DNA from: Rugamonas aquatica | GTDB taxonomy: Bacteria > Pseudomonadota > Gammaproteobacteria > Burkholderiales > Burkholderiaceae_D | NCBI RefSeq assembly: GCF_009380215.1 | Contig: NZ_WHUG01000001.1 | Location: forward strand, 496,001 to 560,000 | Length of the DNA stretch: 64,000 nucleotides | Direction of reading: 5' to 3' | Shown here: positions 43,501-53,572 of the stretch, piece after piece | Layout: each line of letters starts with the position of its first letter | Position numbering within the stretch: the stretch's first letter is position 1 | Position numbers and translations under genes: made by a program | Notes under the pieces: generated by a model | Told to the model about the DNA's origin: nothing | Seen by the model: the letters and a program-made list of their open reading frames with translations, nothing else | Database searches by the model: none

Positions 43501-45881
43501 GATGTCCTCGCGGTGAAAGAAGTGGGGTATGCCGGCCGTAAGGTGGCGGCACACAGCAGCAACATGAAAAGCAAGGTGATGCGGGGTACGTCGAACAGGC
43601 TGTCGAACAGGCCGACTGTCTGGAACGCTGCCAGCGCGGCAAGCAAGGCCGTGGCTTCGGCGCGCTCGGCGGCGTCCTGCGCGCGCCGCAGCAGTTCGGC
43701 GCCGGCGCTGCAGAGCAGACCCGCGTAGGCCAGCAAACCCGGCCAGCCCATCTCGAAATACAGGTTCAATCCGAGATTCTTGACGTGCCAGGGCAGGTGG
43801 TGGTGATCGCTACTGAAAAACCAGTAATCATTTGCGTCGGAAAATTCGCCGTTGCGCACCAGTTCCTGCTGACCGGGGGGGCTGCGCAGGCTGACATTGT
43901 CGATATCCAGGGCGGCATGCTCGCCTTCCATGGATATCTCCAGTTGTACCGGCCGTCCGGAAGCGCCGAGCGGGCCGGACGACAGTGGGAATTGCAGCCG
44001 CTGCCAATTGGGCGCCCGCAAAATCTGACGTAAAGGCAGAGCGATGCAACCCTGCGGGTACAGCAGCTGCCGCTCGCATAAATTCACATGCAAAAAGGCA
44101 GGCGGGCCGCTGTTGCGTGCATCCAATGCGAGCACGTAAGCGGTCTCCGGCTGCACAGGCACGATATGCAGCATGCGCAGCATTTCCCCGTAGCCGGCCG
44201 TATATTCGCCTCCTGTCAGGCGCAGGTAGCGGTTGCCGGCCTGGTCAAGATAGCGGCAGGTGGGCGGTACCTCGTGTTGCTGGTTGCGCCAGAAATAATA
44301 TGAAGGGAATTTGCCCAGTCCCGCGCCCAGCAGGGCGGTATCCGGGCCGTCATCCATCAAGGCCAATGTCCGGCTCCAGTGCATCAGGCGGGCGGACAGG
44401 TCGCTGGCTGTGGTGGAAAAACGCTCGGCGACGAAGTAGCCATGATAGGTTGGAATGGCGGCGGCCAGCACGGCGGCACCCGCCAGAAGCGCCGTCACGT
44501 TGCGACGGTTTGGCCGCCACAAGGGGCGCCGCCTCAGCACATTGAACGTGATCGGCGACATGGCCAGCAGTACCAATCCGCCGCTGGGCGCCAGCGTTGA
44601 TGCGCCCGCGTGATGGTAGGCGATCCAGATCGTGCTGACCATCAGCCCCGTCAGCGCGAGCACGGCTGGGGGCAATAGCATCCGGGAAGGTCGCAAGCTC
44701 AATGCGAAAAGCAGACCCGAGCAGAGAAACATCAGGTAGGGTGCTTTCAGAACAGCGACAGCAGGTGTGCCAACCGGCAGCATCCATGCCAGCATGCCTG
44801 CCAAGCCCAGGCCGCATATCAGACTGCTGAGCAAGAGCGGAGCGGGCAAAGGGTGGGCTGAGAGTGCCAGGGTCATCGCCAGCAGCCCGAGCGCCGCTGC
44901 GTAGCCACGATAGCCACTGCTCGCAAACACCAGGTCGAGCACGCAGGTGAGCAGCACGACCGCAGCCAGAACGGCCACCGCCGCCCACCGGTGGCGCCAG
45001 AGCCGGCCAGTTCTCGACCATGCCGCCAGTGGAAAGCCCGCCAGCATGACGAGTGCCACAATATATGCGAGATAGAGCCCGCGTGAAAACGTGGCGAGGC
45101 CTGCGTACAGGGACAGGGGCAACAGCGTCATTGCTACGGCCTGGCGGGCGATGGAAGGTGTCCCGAACAGCCAGGCTGCCAGCAGCGGAACGCTTATCGC
45201 GAAATAGCCATCCAGGGCCGCGCCGCCAGTATGCATGGCAGAGAAGGGCGCGGTGATGCGGTAGTCGCTGGCGAAGTTGAGCAAGCCCGGAAACTGCCAG
45301 CGCTCATAGATGGCGGCGGCGAGTACGCCTAGCAAGCCGAGCAGCATGCCGGGAAAGAACAGTCTGCGCACGCCGTCGAGTGCCGGCCCGGCCGCCTGCT
45401 TTAGCGGCGGCAGCAACACGAAGCCCCAGAACCAGGCCTTGCCAACCCGCAGCGCGTTGTAGGGGCTGAGATAGTTGTTGAAGGAATTCGCGTCGATGGC
45501 CGGCAATGGCTGCACGCCGCGCCACAAGCCGATACAACAGGCGATAGCCATTCCCCACAAGCCTAAACGGAACAATGGCGGAAAATGCGGCAACACGACT
45601 GAGCGGTCGAGATGCCAGTAGCAGAAGCCAGCTGTCAAACACAGCAGCACGTCGATTTCTTCGACGAAGAACCAGCCGGTATGCGGCGCCAGGTCCACCA
45701 CCGGGAGCAAAGCCGGCAGCACCAGCAGCCACAGCGCGGGCCGCCGCCACAGCAGCGCGCCATAGCCAATCACGATGGCCGGCAGCCAGCTCCCGTGCAG
45801 GGGATAGGCACTCAGGATCGCGATCGCGGCGCCAAAAAAAACCAGCGACAGCAAACGGCTGTACCACAGAGACCGGCGCAT
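43482..45881 (-). CDS. Large O-antigen-ligase-like membrane protein with periplasmic insert
   Basis: A 799-residue polytopic protein. About 480 N-terminal residues hold many hydrophobic helices, with LATFSRGLYLAYIVALVML as a polymerase-type segment. A soluble stretch of roughly 190 residues follows (about 500-690) with beta-sandwich-like sequence (WQRLQFPLSSGPLG; ALDIDNVSL; LVRNGEFSDAND) that recalls carbohydrate-binding modules. Then comes HVKNLGLNLYFEMGWPGLLAY, the Wzy_C-type motif, and terminal helices. It is the second polymerase/ligase candidate in the locus and may be the one that attaches finished EPS, or recognises chain ends. It starts 7 bases after prsT. Confidence 0.8.
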   Translation of the reverse strand: MRRSLWYSRLLSLVFFGAAIAILSAYPLHGSWLPAIVIGYGALLWRRPALWLLVLPALLPVVDLAPHTGWFFVEEIDVLLCLTAGFCYWHLDRSVVLPHFPPLFRLGLWGMAIACCIGLWRGVQPLPAIDANSFNNYLSPYNALRVGKAWFWGFVLLPPLKQAAGPALDGVRRLFFPGMLLGLLGVLAAAIYERWQFPGLLNFASDYRITAPFSAMHTGGAALDGYFAISVPLLAAWLFGTPSIARQAVAMTLLPLSLYAGLATFSRGLYLAYIVALVMLAGFPLAAWSRTGRLWRHRWAAVAVLAAVVLLTCVLDLVFASSGYRGYAAALGLLAMTLALSAHPLPAPLLLSSLICGLGLAGMLAWMLPVGTPAVAVLKAPYLMFLCSGLLFALSLRPSRMLLPPAVLALTGLMVSTIWIAYHHAGASTLAPSGGLVLLAMSPITFNVLRRRPLWRPNRRNVTALLAGAAVLAAAIPTYHGYFVAERFSTTASDLSARLMHWSRTLALMDDGPDTALLGAGLGKFPSYYFWRNQQHEVPPTCRYLDQAGNRYLRLTGGEYTAGYGEMLRMLHIVPVQPETAYVLALDARNSGPPAFLHVNLCERQLLYPQGCIALPLRQILRAPNWQRLQFPLSSGPLGASGRPVQLEISMEGEHAALDIDNVSLRSPPGQQELVRNGEFSDANDYWFFSSDHHHLPWHVKNLGLNLYFEMGWPGLLAYAGLLCSAGAELLRRAQDAAERAEATALLAALAAFQTVGLFDSLFDVPRITLLFMLLLCAATLRPAYPTSFTARTSCQNHA

Positions 45882-45888
45882 GAAACCC

Positions 45889-48549
45889 TCAGCGCGGGCG
45901 AGCCGCAGGTTGTTCGCCGGACTTTGCCAGCGCGGCGCTCAGATGATCGCGGATGTCGCTGTTGGCGGGAGCGATGGCGGCGGCCGACTTCAGCAATGGC
46001 AATGCGCGGTCCAGCCGACCCTGTTCGGCCAGCAGCCAGCCCAGCGTATCCATCACCGACGCATCCGCCGGCGCCAACTGATATGCCTGCTCGGCAAGCG
46101 CCAGCGCGCGCGGATCTTTTTTCTGCTGATACAACCACGCCAGGTTGTTGAGCGCCATCGCGTGGCGTGGCGACTGCTTGAGAATCAGCTCCAGTTGGGT
46201 CTGGCTGCCGGCAAAATCCTTCTGTGCCATCATGCTGCTGGACAGATACAGGCGCGTCGTCTGGTCTCCCGGATGGGCGTCCAGCCATTGCAGCACGCGG
46301 CTGCGGGCTTCGCGCGCCTGGCCGGCCTGCAGCATGGCGCTGTGCAGCGGTATCAGCAGCTCGCCGGATGGCTGCATGTCGTACGCCTTGCGGTACAGCG
46401 CCAATGCCGGTTGCACGTTCTTTTGCGCCATCTGTACATCGGCTTCCAGCTTGTAGGGCAGCGCGGTATTGTTGGCGATCTTCTGGAAACCACGCACAGC
46501 CTGCATGGCCTTGGCGTAAGCGCGCTGATCCAACAGCAGCCTGATCAGGCCGATTTGCGCGGGGGGATAGTTCGCCTGCAACGCCAGGGCCTTGTTCAGC
46601 GCTTGCAGCGCGCCGTCGTTGTCGCCGGTGGCGCTGCGCAGGACCGCGATACGCACTTGCACCTGAGGCGAGCTGGGCTGGACCACCGCCAGCTTGGTCA
46701 GATTGTCCAGCGCGGCATCGTTGTTGCGGCTGCGAAGTTGCAGTTCAGCCATGAAGGAAAGCGCTTCCGCATTGGCCGGGTTGGTCGCCAGCAGCTTTTG
46801 CATCAGCACCAGCGCCTTGGGCAACTGCTTGTTACGCACATGGAATTGCGCCAGCATCAGGTTCAGCTCCAGCGCGTCCGGATGCTCGCGGACTGCGCGT
46901 TCCAGCCAGACGCCGGCCTGTGCCGCATGCCCCTGCGAGATCGCCAGATTGGCCAGCGCCGTCATGATGTCGGCGTTCTTGCCATCCTTGGCCAGCGCTG
47001 CTTCCAGTCGCAGTCTGGCTGGCTCAGGCCGTTTGTCGGCCAGGTCCATTTGCGTCAGATTATCCAGCGCCGGCAGGTACACGGGGTCGAGCGCCAGTGC
47101 GCGCTCGAAGGCGGCCCGGGCGCCGGTACGGTCGCGGTTCATCAGCAGCACGCCGCCTTTCAGGTTTTGCACCATGGGATTGTCGCCGTTCTGGCTTTCC
47201 AGCTGCTTGACGGCGGCAAGCGCCTTGGCATAGTCCTTGTTACGCAAGTGGGTCAGGGCCAGCAGCACGCCGGCGCGCGACGATTTGCCGTCCAGTGTGG
47301 TTGCACGCTCCAGCTCGGTGACGGCGCGCGCGGTGTCGCCCATGCCGATGTGGCTGACGGCGATCGCCGCATGCAGCATCGAAGTCTGTGGCGCCAGCGC
47401 GCTGGCTTTCTCGAAATAGCTGGCGGACTTGGGATACTCCCTCAGCCGCATATAGAGTTCGCCGGCCAGCGACATCATTTCCAGATCCTGCTGATTGCCG
47501 TCGAACAGCGGCTCGACGATGGCCAGCGCTTGCGCGGGATTGCCGGTGGCCATCAGCACCGCGGCCAGCTGCTTGCTCGCGTAGGCATGGCCGGGATGCG
47601 CCTCCAGAAATTTTCTCAGGTGCTGTTCGGCTTGCGGATAGCTGGCGAGACCGCGAAGTACCGTTCCCATCAACAGATTGCCGGGCAAGTGATCGGGGGC
47701 GGCGCGCAATACGAGTTGCAGACGCTCCTGCGCGGCCGCCAGCCTGCCTTCCCTGAAGTCGAGCAAGGCCTGGGTATACGCGGCCATCAGGCTGTTCGGC
47801 GAGATCTTGCGCGCTACAGCGAGCTCGGCTCTGGCCTCGTTCAGTTTTCCGGTTTGAATGTACAGGCTGGCGATATCGATATGCGGCTGCACCAGCTCCG
47901 GCCCCAGCTTGAGCACATGCTGATATGCCGTCAATGCGCCTGCGGTCTGTCCCAGCGCGCGCAGCAGGTCGCCTTGCAGACGCAGGGCGTCGATGTCGTC
48001 GGGCGCCGCTTGCACTGCCTGGGTAGTCAGACGCAAGGCCGTCTCCCGATCGCGTGCCTCCAGCGCCAGCCTCGCCAGACCCAGCAGGGCGCCTGGCTGC
48101 CTGGGATGTCCGGCCAGCACTTGCTCGAAGACCGCGCGCCCTTCGTTCACGCGGCCCAGGCCGACCAGGGCGTGGCCACGCAGAACTTGTAATTGCGGCT
48201 GCTGCGGATCAGCCTTGATGTCTTCCAGCAGCTTGGCGTACTGGCCCTGCTGCAGCAAGCTCTTGCCCAGCAGCGGCAACACCGTGGCGGGCGGCATGCC
48301 CAAGTCCAGGGCGCGGCGCAATTCCTTGTCTGCCGACAGCACGTCGCCGGCGCCCAGATACAGCTGTCCCAGCATCACCCGCGCGGGGCCGCTGGAAGGG
48401 GTGCGTTGCAGGACATTCTTGAGCTGGATCACGGCGGCGCGTGTATCGCCACTGGACAGGTATTGCCTGGCCTCCGACATCAGTTGCTCGTCGCTATGTA
48501 TGCGGCCGCAACCGGCAAGCAGCAGCACTATCCACAAGACACGCAACAT
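45889..48549 (-). CDS. prsT: PEP-CTERM system TPR-repeat lipoprotein PrsT
   Basis: An 886-residue lipoprotein. The lipobox is LLLAGC in the first 14 residues, followed by about 20 tandem tetratricopeptide units of 34 residues (for example ARVMLGQLYLGAGDVLSADKEL and MALNNLAWLYQQKKDPRAL). Length and architecture match the PrsT family that accompanies PrsK/PrsR. It should line the periplasm or outer membrane as a protein scaffold for EPS assembly or PEP-CTERM sorting. ATG 48547-48549 has GGGAG 7 bases upstream; the frame stays open to 48666 without a lipobox upstream. It leads the minus-strand operon prsT, ligase, protease. Confidence 0.92.
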   Translation of the reverse strand: MLRVLWIVLLLAGCGRIHSDEQLMSEARQYLSSGDTRAAVIQLKNVLQRTPSSGPARVMLGQLYLGAGDVLSADKELRRALDLGMPPATVLPLLGKSLLQQGQYAKLLEDIKADPQQPQLQVLRGHALVGLGRVNEGRAVFEQVLAGHPRQPGALLGLARLALEARDRETALRLTTQAVQAAPDDIDALRLQGDLLRALGQTAGALTAYQHVLKLGPELVQPHIDIASLYIQTGKLNEARAELAVARKISPNSLMAAYTQALLDFREGRLAAAQERLQLVLRAAPDHLPGNLLMGTVLRGLASYPQAEQHLRKFLEAHPGHAYASKQLAAVLMATGNPAQALAIVEPLFDGNQQDLEMMSLAGELYMRLREYPKSASYFEKASALAPQTSMLHAAIAVSHIGMGDTARAVTELERATTLDGKSSRAGVLLALTHLRNKDYAKALAAVKQLESQNGDNPMVQNLKGGVLLMNRDRTGARAAFERALALDPVYLPALDNLTQMDLADKRPEPARLRLEAALAKDGKNADIMTALANLAISQGHAAQAGVWLERAVREHPDALELNLMLAQFHVRNKQLPKALVLMQKLLATNPANAEALSFMAELQLRSRNNDAALDNLTKLAVVQPSSPQVQVRIAVLRSATGDNDGALQALNKALALQANYPPAQIGLIRLLLDQRAYAKAMQAVRGFQKIANNTALPYKLEADVQMAQKNVQPALALYRKAYDMQPSGELLIPLHSAMLQAGQAREARSRVLQWLDAHPGDQTTRLYLSSSMMAQKDFAGSQTQLELILKQSPRHAMALNNLAWLYQQKKDPRALALAEQAYQLAPADASVMDTLGWLLAEQGRLDRALPLLKSAAAIAPANSDIRDHLSAALAKSGEQPAARPR

Positions 48550-48734
48550 GAGGCTCTCCCTGACGAACGGTATGACTAGAGTAGGAAGTCTCATCGCGCG
48601 GCCCTTTGATCGATCGCAAACGGACACGCCTTGCGCTGCAATCGGCACCCGTTTGCGCCACCTCAACAGCAGGGCGGGCCCGCTCCGTAGAATCGGCCGA
48701 GACGTGTGTCCAACGCTTAGACGCGAGGTGGCTT
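48550..48734. promoter_or_regulatory. Divergent intergenic region between prsT and the nucleotide-sugar genes
   Basis: This 185-base gap must hold promoters for both operons. Two plus-strand elements resemble sigma-54 sites (GG, ACACGCCTT, GC and GG, CACCCGTTT, GC), but both have 9 bases instead of 10 between the dinucleotides, so I do not call them. No clear -35/-10 pair was found. Confidence 0.35.
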
Positions 48735-50014
<1,280 letters not shown>

Positions 50015-50015
<1 letters not shown>

Positions 50016-51076
50016 TGGCCGACTATGAAAACGGCACACCAGCCACCTCAAGCTACCAGGATGCGCGCGAGCATCTGCTGCTGCGGCAGTACCGCTGGGT
50101 GATTACCGGCGTGGCGGGCTTCATCGGTTCGAATTTGTTGCAGGCGCTGCTGGAACTTGGCCAGCGCGTCGCCGGCGTCGACAACTTCCTGACCGGCTAT
50201 CGCCACAATCTGGACCAGGTCAGGGATGCCGTCGGCGCGGAAGCCTGGCGCCGGTTCGAGCTGATCGAAGGCGACGTTCGCGACGTGGCAACCTGCGCCC
50301 ATGCCTGCGACCGGGCCGATTTCGTGCTGCACCAGGCCGCGCTCGGCTCGGTGACGCGCTCCCTGCGCCAGCCGTTGCTGTGCAACGACATCAATATCGG
50401 CGGCTGGCTCAATGTGCTGGACGCCGCGCGGCTGGCCGGCGTACGGCGCATTGTGTACGCAGCCTCCAGCGCCAGCTACGGCGACCACCCGGCCTTGCCC
50501 AAGCAGGAGGCTCATATCGGCAGGGCCTTGTCGCCGTATGCGCTGACTAAGTACGTCAACGAACTGTACGCGGATGTCTACGCGCGCTGCTACGCCACCG
50601 AAACGATAGGTCTCAGATATTTCAACGTGTTCGGTCCGCGCCAGGATCCGTCCGGCGCTTATGCCGCGGTTATTCCGCAATGGATCGCGGCGATGATAGG
50701 ACGACACCGGCTGGTGATAAACGGCGATGGCGAAAGCAGCCGGGATTTCTGCTATGTGGCCAACGCCGTGCAGGCCAATCTGCTGGCCGCGCTGACCGAC
50801 CGCAAGGACGCCGTCAACCAGGTCTACAATGTCGCGCTCAATTCCCGCACCAGCCTGAACGAACTCTACTTGATGCTCCACGGTCTGCTGGTGGAACGCT
50901 ATCCCCATCTGCGTGACTTCCAGCCAGAGTACGGAGAGTTCCGTGCTGGCGATGTCCGGCATTCGCAGGCGGACATCGCCAAGGCCAGGGAGCTGCTGGG
51001 CTATATGCCGACTCACGACTTGCGGCGCGGACTCAGGCAGGCTTTGCGCTGGTATGTCCACTATCTGGGTGGCTGA
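50015..51076 (+). CDS. UDP-N-acetyl-hexosamine(uronic acid) 4-epimerase (WbpP/TviC-like)
   Basis: A 353-residue short-chain dehydrogenase-type epimerase. The NAD motif is [10 protein letters not shown] (31-40). The catalytic set is Ser152-Ser154 in [12 protein letters not shown] and Tyr175-x3-Lys179 in [13 protein letters not shown]. The N-terminal 28-residue extension before the Rossmann fold is typical of WbpP/TviC, which act on N-acetylated sugars. With the upstream dehydrogenase it would make UDP-GalNAcA, as in Vi antigen and some O antigens. It ends 44 bases inside the convergent SpoVR gene. Confidence 0.88.
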
Positions 51077-52421
51077 CTGTCAGCACCCGGTGCGCGCCCC
51101 GAAAATCCACGGTGTGCAGCGTGACCGGTTTGCGCCAGATGCGCGCCACGTAATTGAGCACCTGTTCTGCCGCCGTCAGGTCCAGGCCGCGGCCGTCGCT
51201 CGCATGGTCGTGCCTTAACACCAGGCTTCGATCGTCATGCACGCGCTCGACAGCGATGCGCGGCGCGCCGTAGTTGTACCTGGGACGCAAGATAGCTTCC
51301 CGCACCGCCTGTATGTCTCGGCTGAGTACGCGTGCTTCGCCATCCTTGCGTACCTGGTAGCTGAACAGATCCAGATGGTCCGCCAGCGGCGCATCCAGGT
51401 AGTTGCGGATGAAGCCGAAATCGTCCTCTTCAGCGCAAATGCGGCGGGCCGCCTCGATTCCCTCCCGTTCGACGATGTGCTCCCACATGCTGAAGCCCAG
51501 ATGGTAGGGATTGATCGCCAGGGCCAGCTGATGCTCCCCCGCATACGGACGCACGACATCGGAATGCACCTTGAGCGCCTGCAGGTACAACTGATGCGGC
51601 AGGAAGTCCGCTTCGCGCAGCAGGCGGGCGTGCCAGTAGCATGCCCAGCCTTCATTCATGATCTGGCAGGCATGCACCGGATAGAAGTAGAACGATTCCT
51701 CACGCACCGCCAGCAGGATATCGCGCTCCCAATCCTGCAGTTCCGGCGCGTGGCGGGCAATGAACCACAGCAGATCGTATTCCGGGTGCGGCGGCTGGCG
51801 CGGACGCTCCACCGGCGCGGTGCCTGCCGCTTCCCCGCCAGGCAAGGACGAGTAGCGCTGCTGAAATGGTCCGGGCTGCGGAGGCTGCGCCGGCGTGCCG
51901 ATGGGGTAGGGCGGGCGATACAGCTCCTGCTGGATGTCGATGTGCGGTTCCAACGCGAGCGCCGCGTCGAGCACGGCTTCGACGGCGGGGCGTCCGTGGC
52001 GCGTCAGCGCGTGCTCCAGCCGGTGCGCCCTCGCGGCACTCTGTTCCAGGATATGGCCGCCGGCCATCGTCATGAAGCGTTCGAACAAGGCGTTGCGGCG
52101 CACAAAGTCCGCGTGGCCGATGACATGGGCCGCCACGAGTGTGTTTTCGGCCAGACTGTTTTGATTCATCAGGTAGGCCCGGCAGGGATCGCCGGGGAAC
52201 ATCACTTCAAAGATGCGCGAATGCCCCATGTTCTGATGCAGCAGCTGGTGGATATAGCGCAGCCCGAACGACCAGTGATGCATGCGTACCGGCACGCCGT
52301 AGACTGCAATTTCCAGCATGAAGTTCTGCGGCACCAGTTCGAAATCGACCGGGTAGTATTCCAGCCCGAGCTCGGCGGCCAGTTGTTCGATGCGCGCGGT
52401 GTAGTCTTCCAGCGTGCTCAT
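51033..52421 (-). CDS. SpoVR-family stress protein
   Basis: A 462-residue SpoVR/YcgB-family protein. It begins [25 protein letters not shown], and later has [36 protein letters not shown] and [19 protein letters not shown], all highly typical. Biochemical function is not established; in enterobacteria it belongs to the same stress network as YeaG and YeaH. It is the third gene of the prkA-yeaH-spoVR operon, overlapping yeaH by 4 bases. Its last 44 bases run into the epimerase gene on the other strand. Confidence 0.93.
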   Translation of the reverse strand: MSTLEDYTARIEQLAAELGLEYYPVDFELVPQNFMLEIAVYGVPVRMHHWSFGLRYIHQLLHQNMGHSRIFEVMFPGDPCRAYLMNQNSLAENTLVAAHVIGHADFVRRNALFERFMTMAGGHILEQSAARAHRLEHALTRHGRPAVEAVLDAALALEPHIDIQQELYRPPYPIGTPAQPPQPGPFQQRYSSLPGGEAAGTAPVERPRQPPHPEYDLLWFIARHAPELQDWERDILLAVREESFYFYPVHACQIMNEGWACYWHARLLREADFLPHQLYLQALKVHSDVVRPYAGEHQLALAINPYHLGFSMWEHIVEREGIEAARRICAEEDDFGFIRNYLDAPLADHLDLFSYQVRKDGEARVLSRDIQAVREAILRPRYNYGAPRIAVERVHDDRSLVLRHDHASDGRGLDLTAAEQVLNYVARIWRKPVTLHTVDFRGAHRVLTVSHPDSGHTSAKPA

Positions 52422-53563
52422 GCCTTGTCCTCGGCGGCCGCCTGCCGCACCAGGAATTGTTTCAGCGCGGAGACCACGTCTTCAGCTTGCGTCAGCACCA
52501 CGCTCGATAGCGGCAAGCCCTGGCGTTCACGCTCCTTCCACAGCCGGCCCATTTCGGTCTCCAGCATGCGCGGCATGCCGGGCAGGGTTTCTACATAGCC
52601 GAGATAGTTCATGCGGCCGGCCAATTGCCCCAGCAGCTGGCTGGCGGCCATCCGGTCTTCCGAGAAGTTATCCCCGTCCGAGGCGTAGAACAGATAACTG
52701 TTGTAGCTGGCCGCGTCATAGTGCTCGTCCAGCAGCGATTGCGCGAGGCGGAAGCCGGTGGACGCCATGGTGCCCCCCATGCCGCTGACCTCGAAAAAAT
52801 CGCGTTCGTTGAATTCCCACGCGCGCGCCGCATGGGCAAGAAAGCGCAGCTCCACATGGCGGTAGCTGCGCCGCAAGCCTTGCAGCGCCAGGAAGAAAAA
52901 GGTCTTGGCCAGACGCCGCTCGGGCTGCGTCATGCTGGTGGACACATCGAGCATGAAGAGCACCACGGCGCTGCTGCTCGGACGCGGCCGCTCCACCAGT
53001 TGACGGAAACGCAGATCGTCGTTGGTGAACGGCGCCGGCGCGCCCTGCACGGCACGCCGTTTGATCGCCTCCTTGACAGTGCGGCGCCGATCGAGCCGCG
53101 AGCGGGCGCCGTGCTTGTCCCAGCCGCGATGCACAATCTCGGGCTGGTCCAGCGTCGCCCGGCCGCGCGGCTGGAGTGACGGTAGCTGAAACTCCTGCCA
53201 CAACCAGTCCAGCAGGTCGTCGATGGCGAACTCCATCATCAACGTCACCTCGCCCGGCGCCTGTCCTGCACCGCCACCATCGGTGGACTGTTCGTCCGCT
53301 GGCAACAGCAGGTCGCCCGGCTGCCCCGGCCCCTGGCCGGCGCCCGTGTTGCTATTGCCCTCGGCCAGGCGAAAGCGCGCGTGTTCGAGCAGGCGCAGCG
53401 GTACCTGCACGCTGCGTTGGCCCGCATCGCTCATCAGATCGGGCGAGGAAATGATATTCGGCAGATGGTCGCGGACGGCGCTGCGGACCTTGTCGTTATG
53501 CCGCAACCAGTCGCGCGCGCCGCGAGAGAACAATTCGTACCAGTCGCGTTGGCGGCTCTGCAT
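52418..53563 (-). CDS. YeaH/DUF444-family von Willebrand A protein
   Basis: A 381-residue member of the YeaH/YhbH group. The C-terminal half is a VWA domain with the metal-ion site DVSTSM (VLFMLDVSTSMTQPERR). The N-terminal half has many Gln/Gly residues and the conserved DLLDWLWQEFQLPSL region. It lies between prkA and spoVR, the conserved gene order in proteobacteria. It probably works with the PrkA kinase in a nutrient-stress response. Nine bases separate it from prkA, and it overlaps spoVR by 4. Confidence 0.92.
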   Translation of the reverse strand: MQSRQRDWYELFSRGARDWLRHNDKVRSAVRDHLPNIISSPDLMSDAGQRSVQVPLRLLEHARFRLAEGNSNTGAGQGPGQPGDLLLPADEQSTDGGGAGQAPGEVTLMMEFAIDDLLDWLWQEFQLPSLQPRGRATLDQPEIVHRGWDKHGARSRLDRRRTVKEAIKRRAVQGAPAPFTNDDLRFRQLVERPRPSSSAVVLFMLDVSTSMTQPERRLAKTFFFLALQGLRRSYRHVELRFLAHAARAWEFNERDFFEVSGMGGTMASTGFRLAQSLLDEHYDAASYNSYLFYASDGDNFSEDRMAASQLLGQLAGRMNYLGYVETLPGMPRMLETEMGRLWKERERQGLPLSSVVLTQAEDVVSALKQFLVRQAAAEDKA

Positions 53564-53572
53564 CGTCGGACC

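Noticed and set aside
45880..48192. 770-codon open frame antisense to prsT
   Set aside because: High-GC shadow frame; it is rich in Gln, Arg and His, has no recognisable domain, and lies entirely within a well-supported TPR gene.
48622..48655. Two sigma-54-like elements before the dehydrogenase gene
   Set aside because: Both have 9 instead of 10 bases between the GG and GC dinucleotides, which normally abolishes RpoN recognition.
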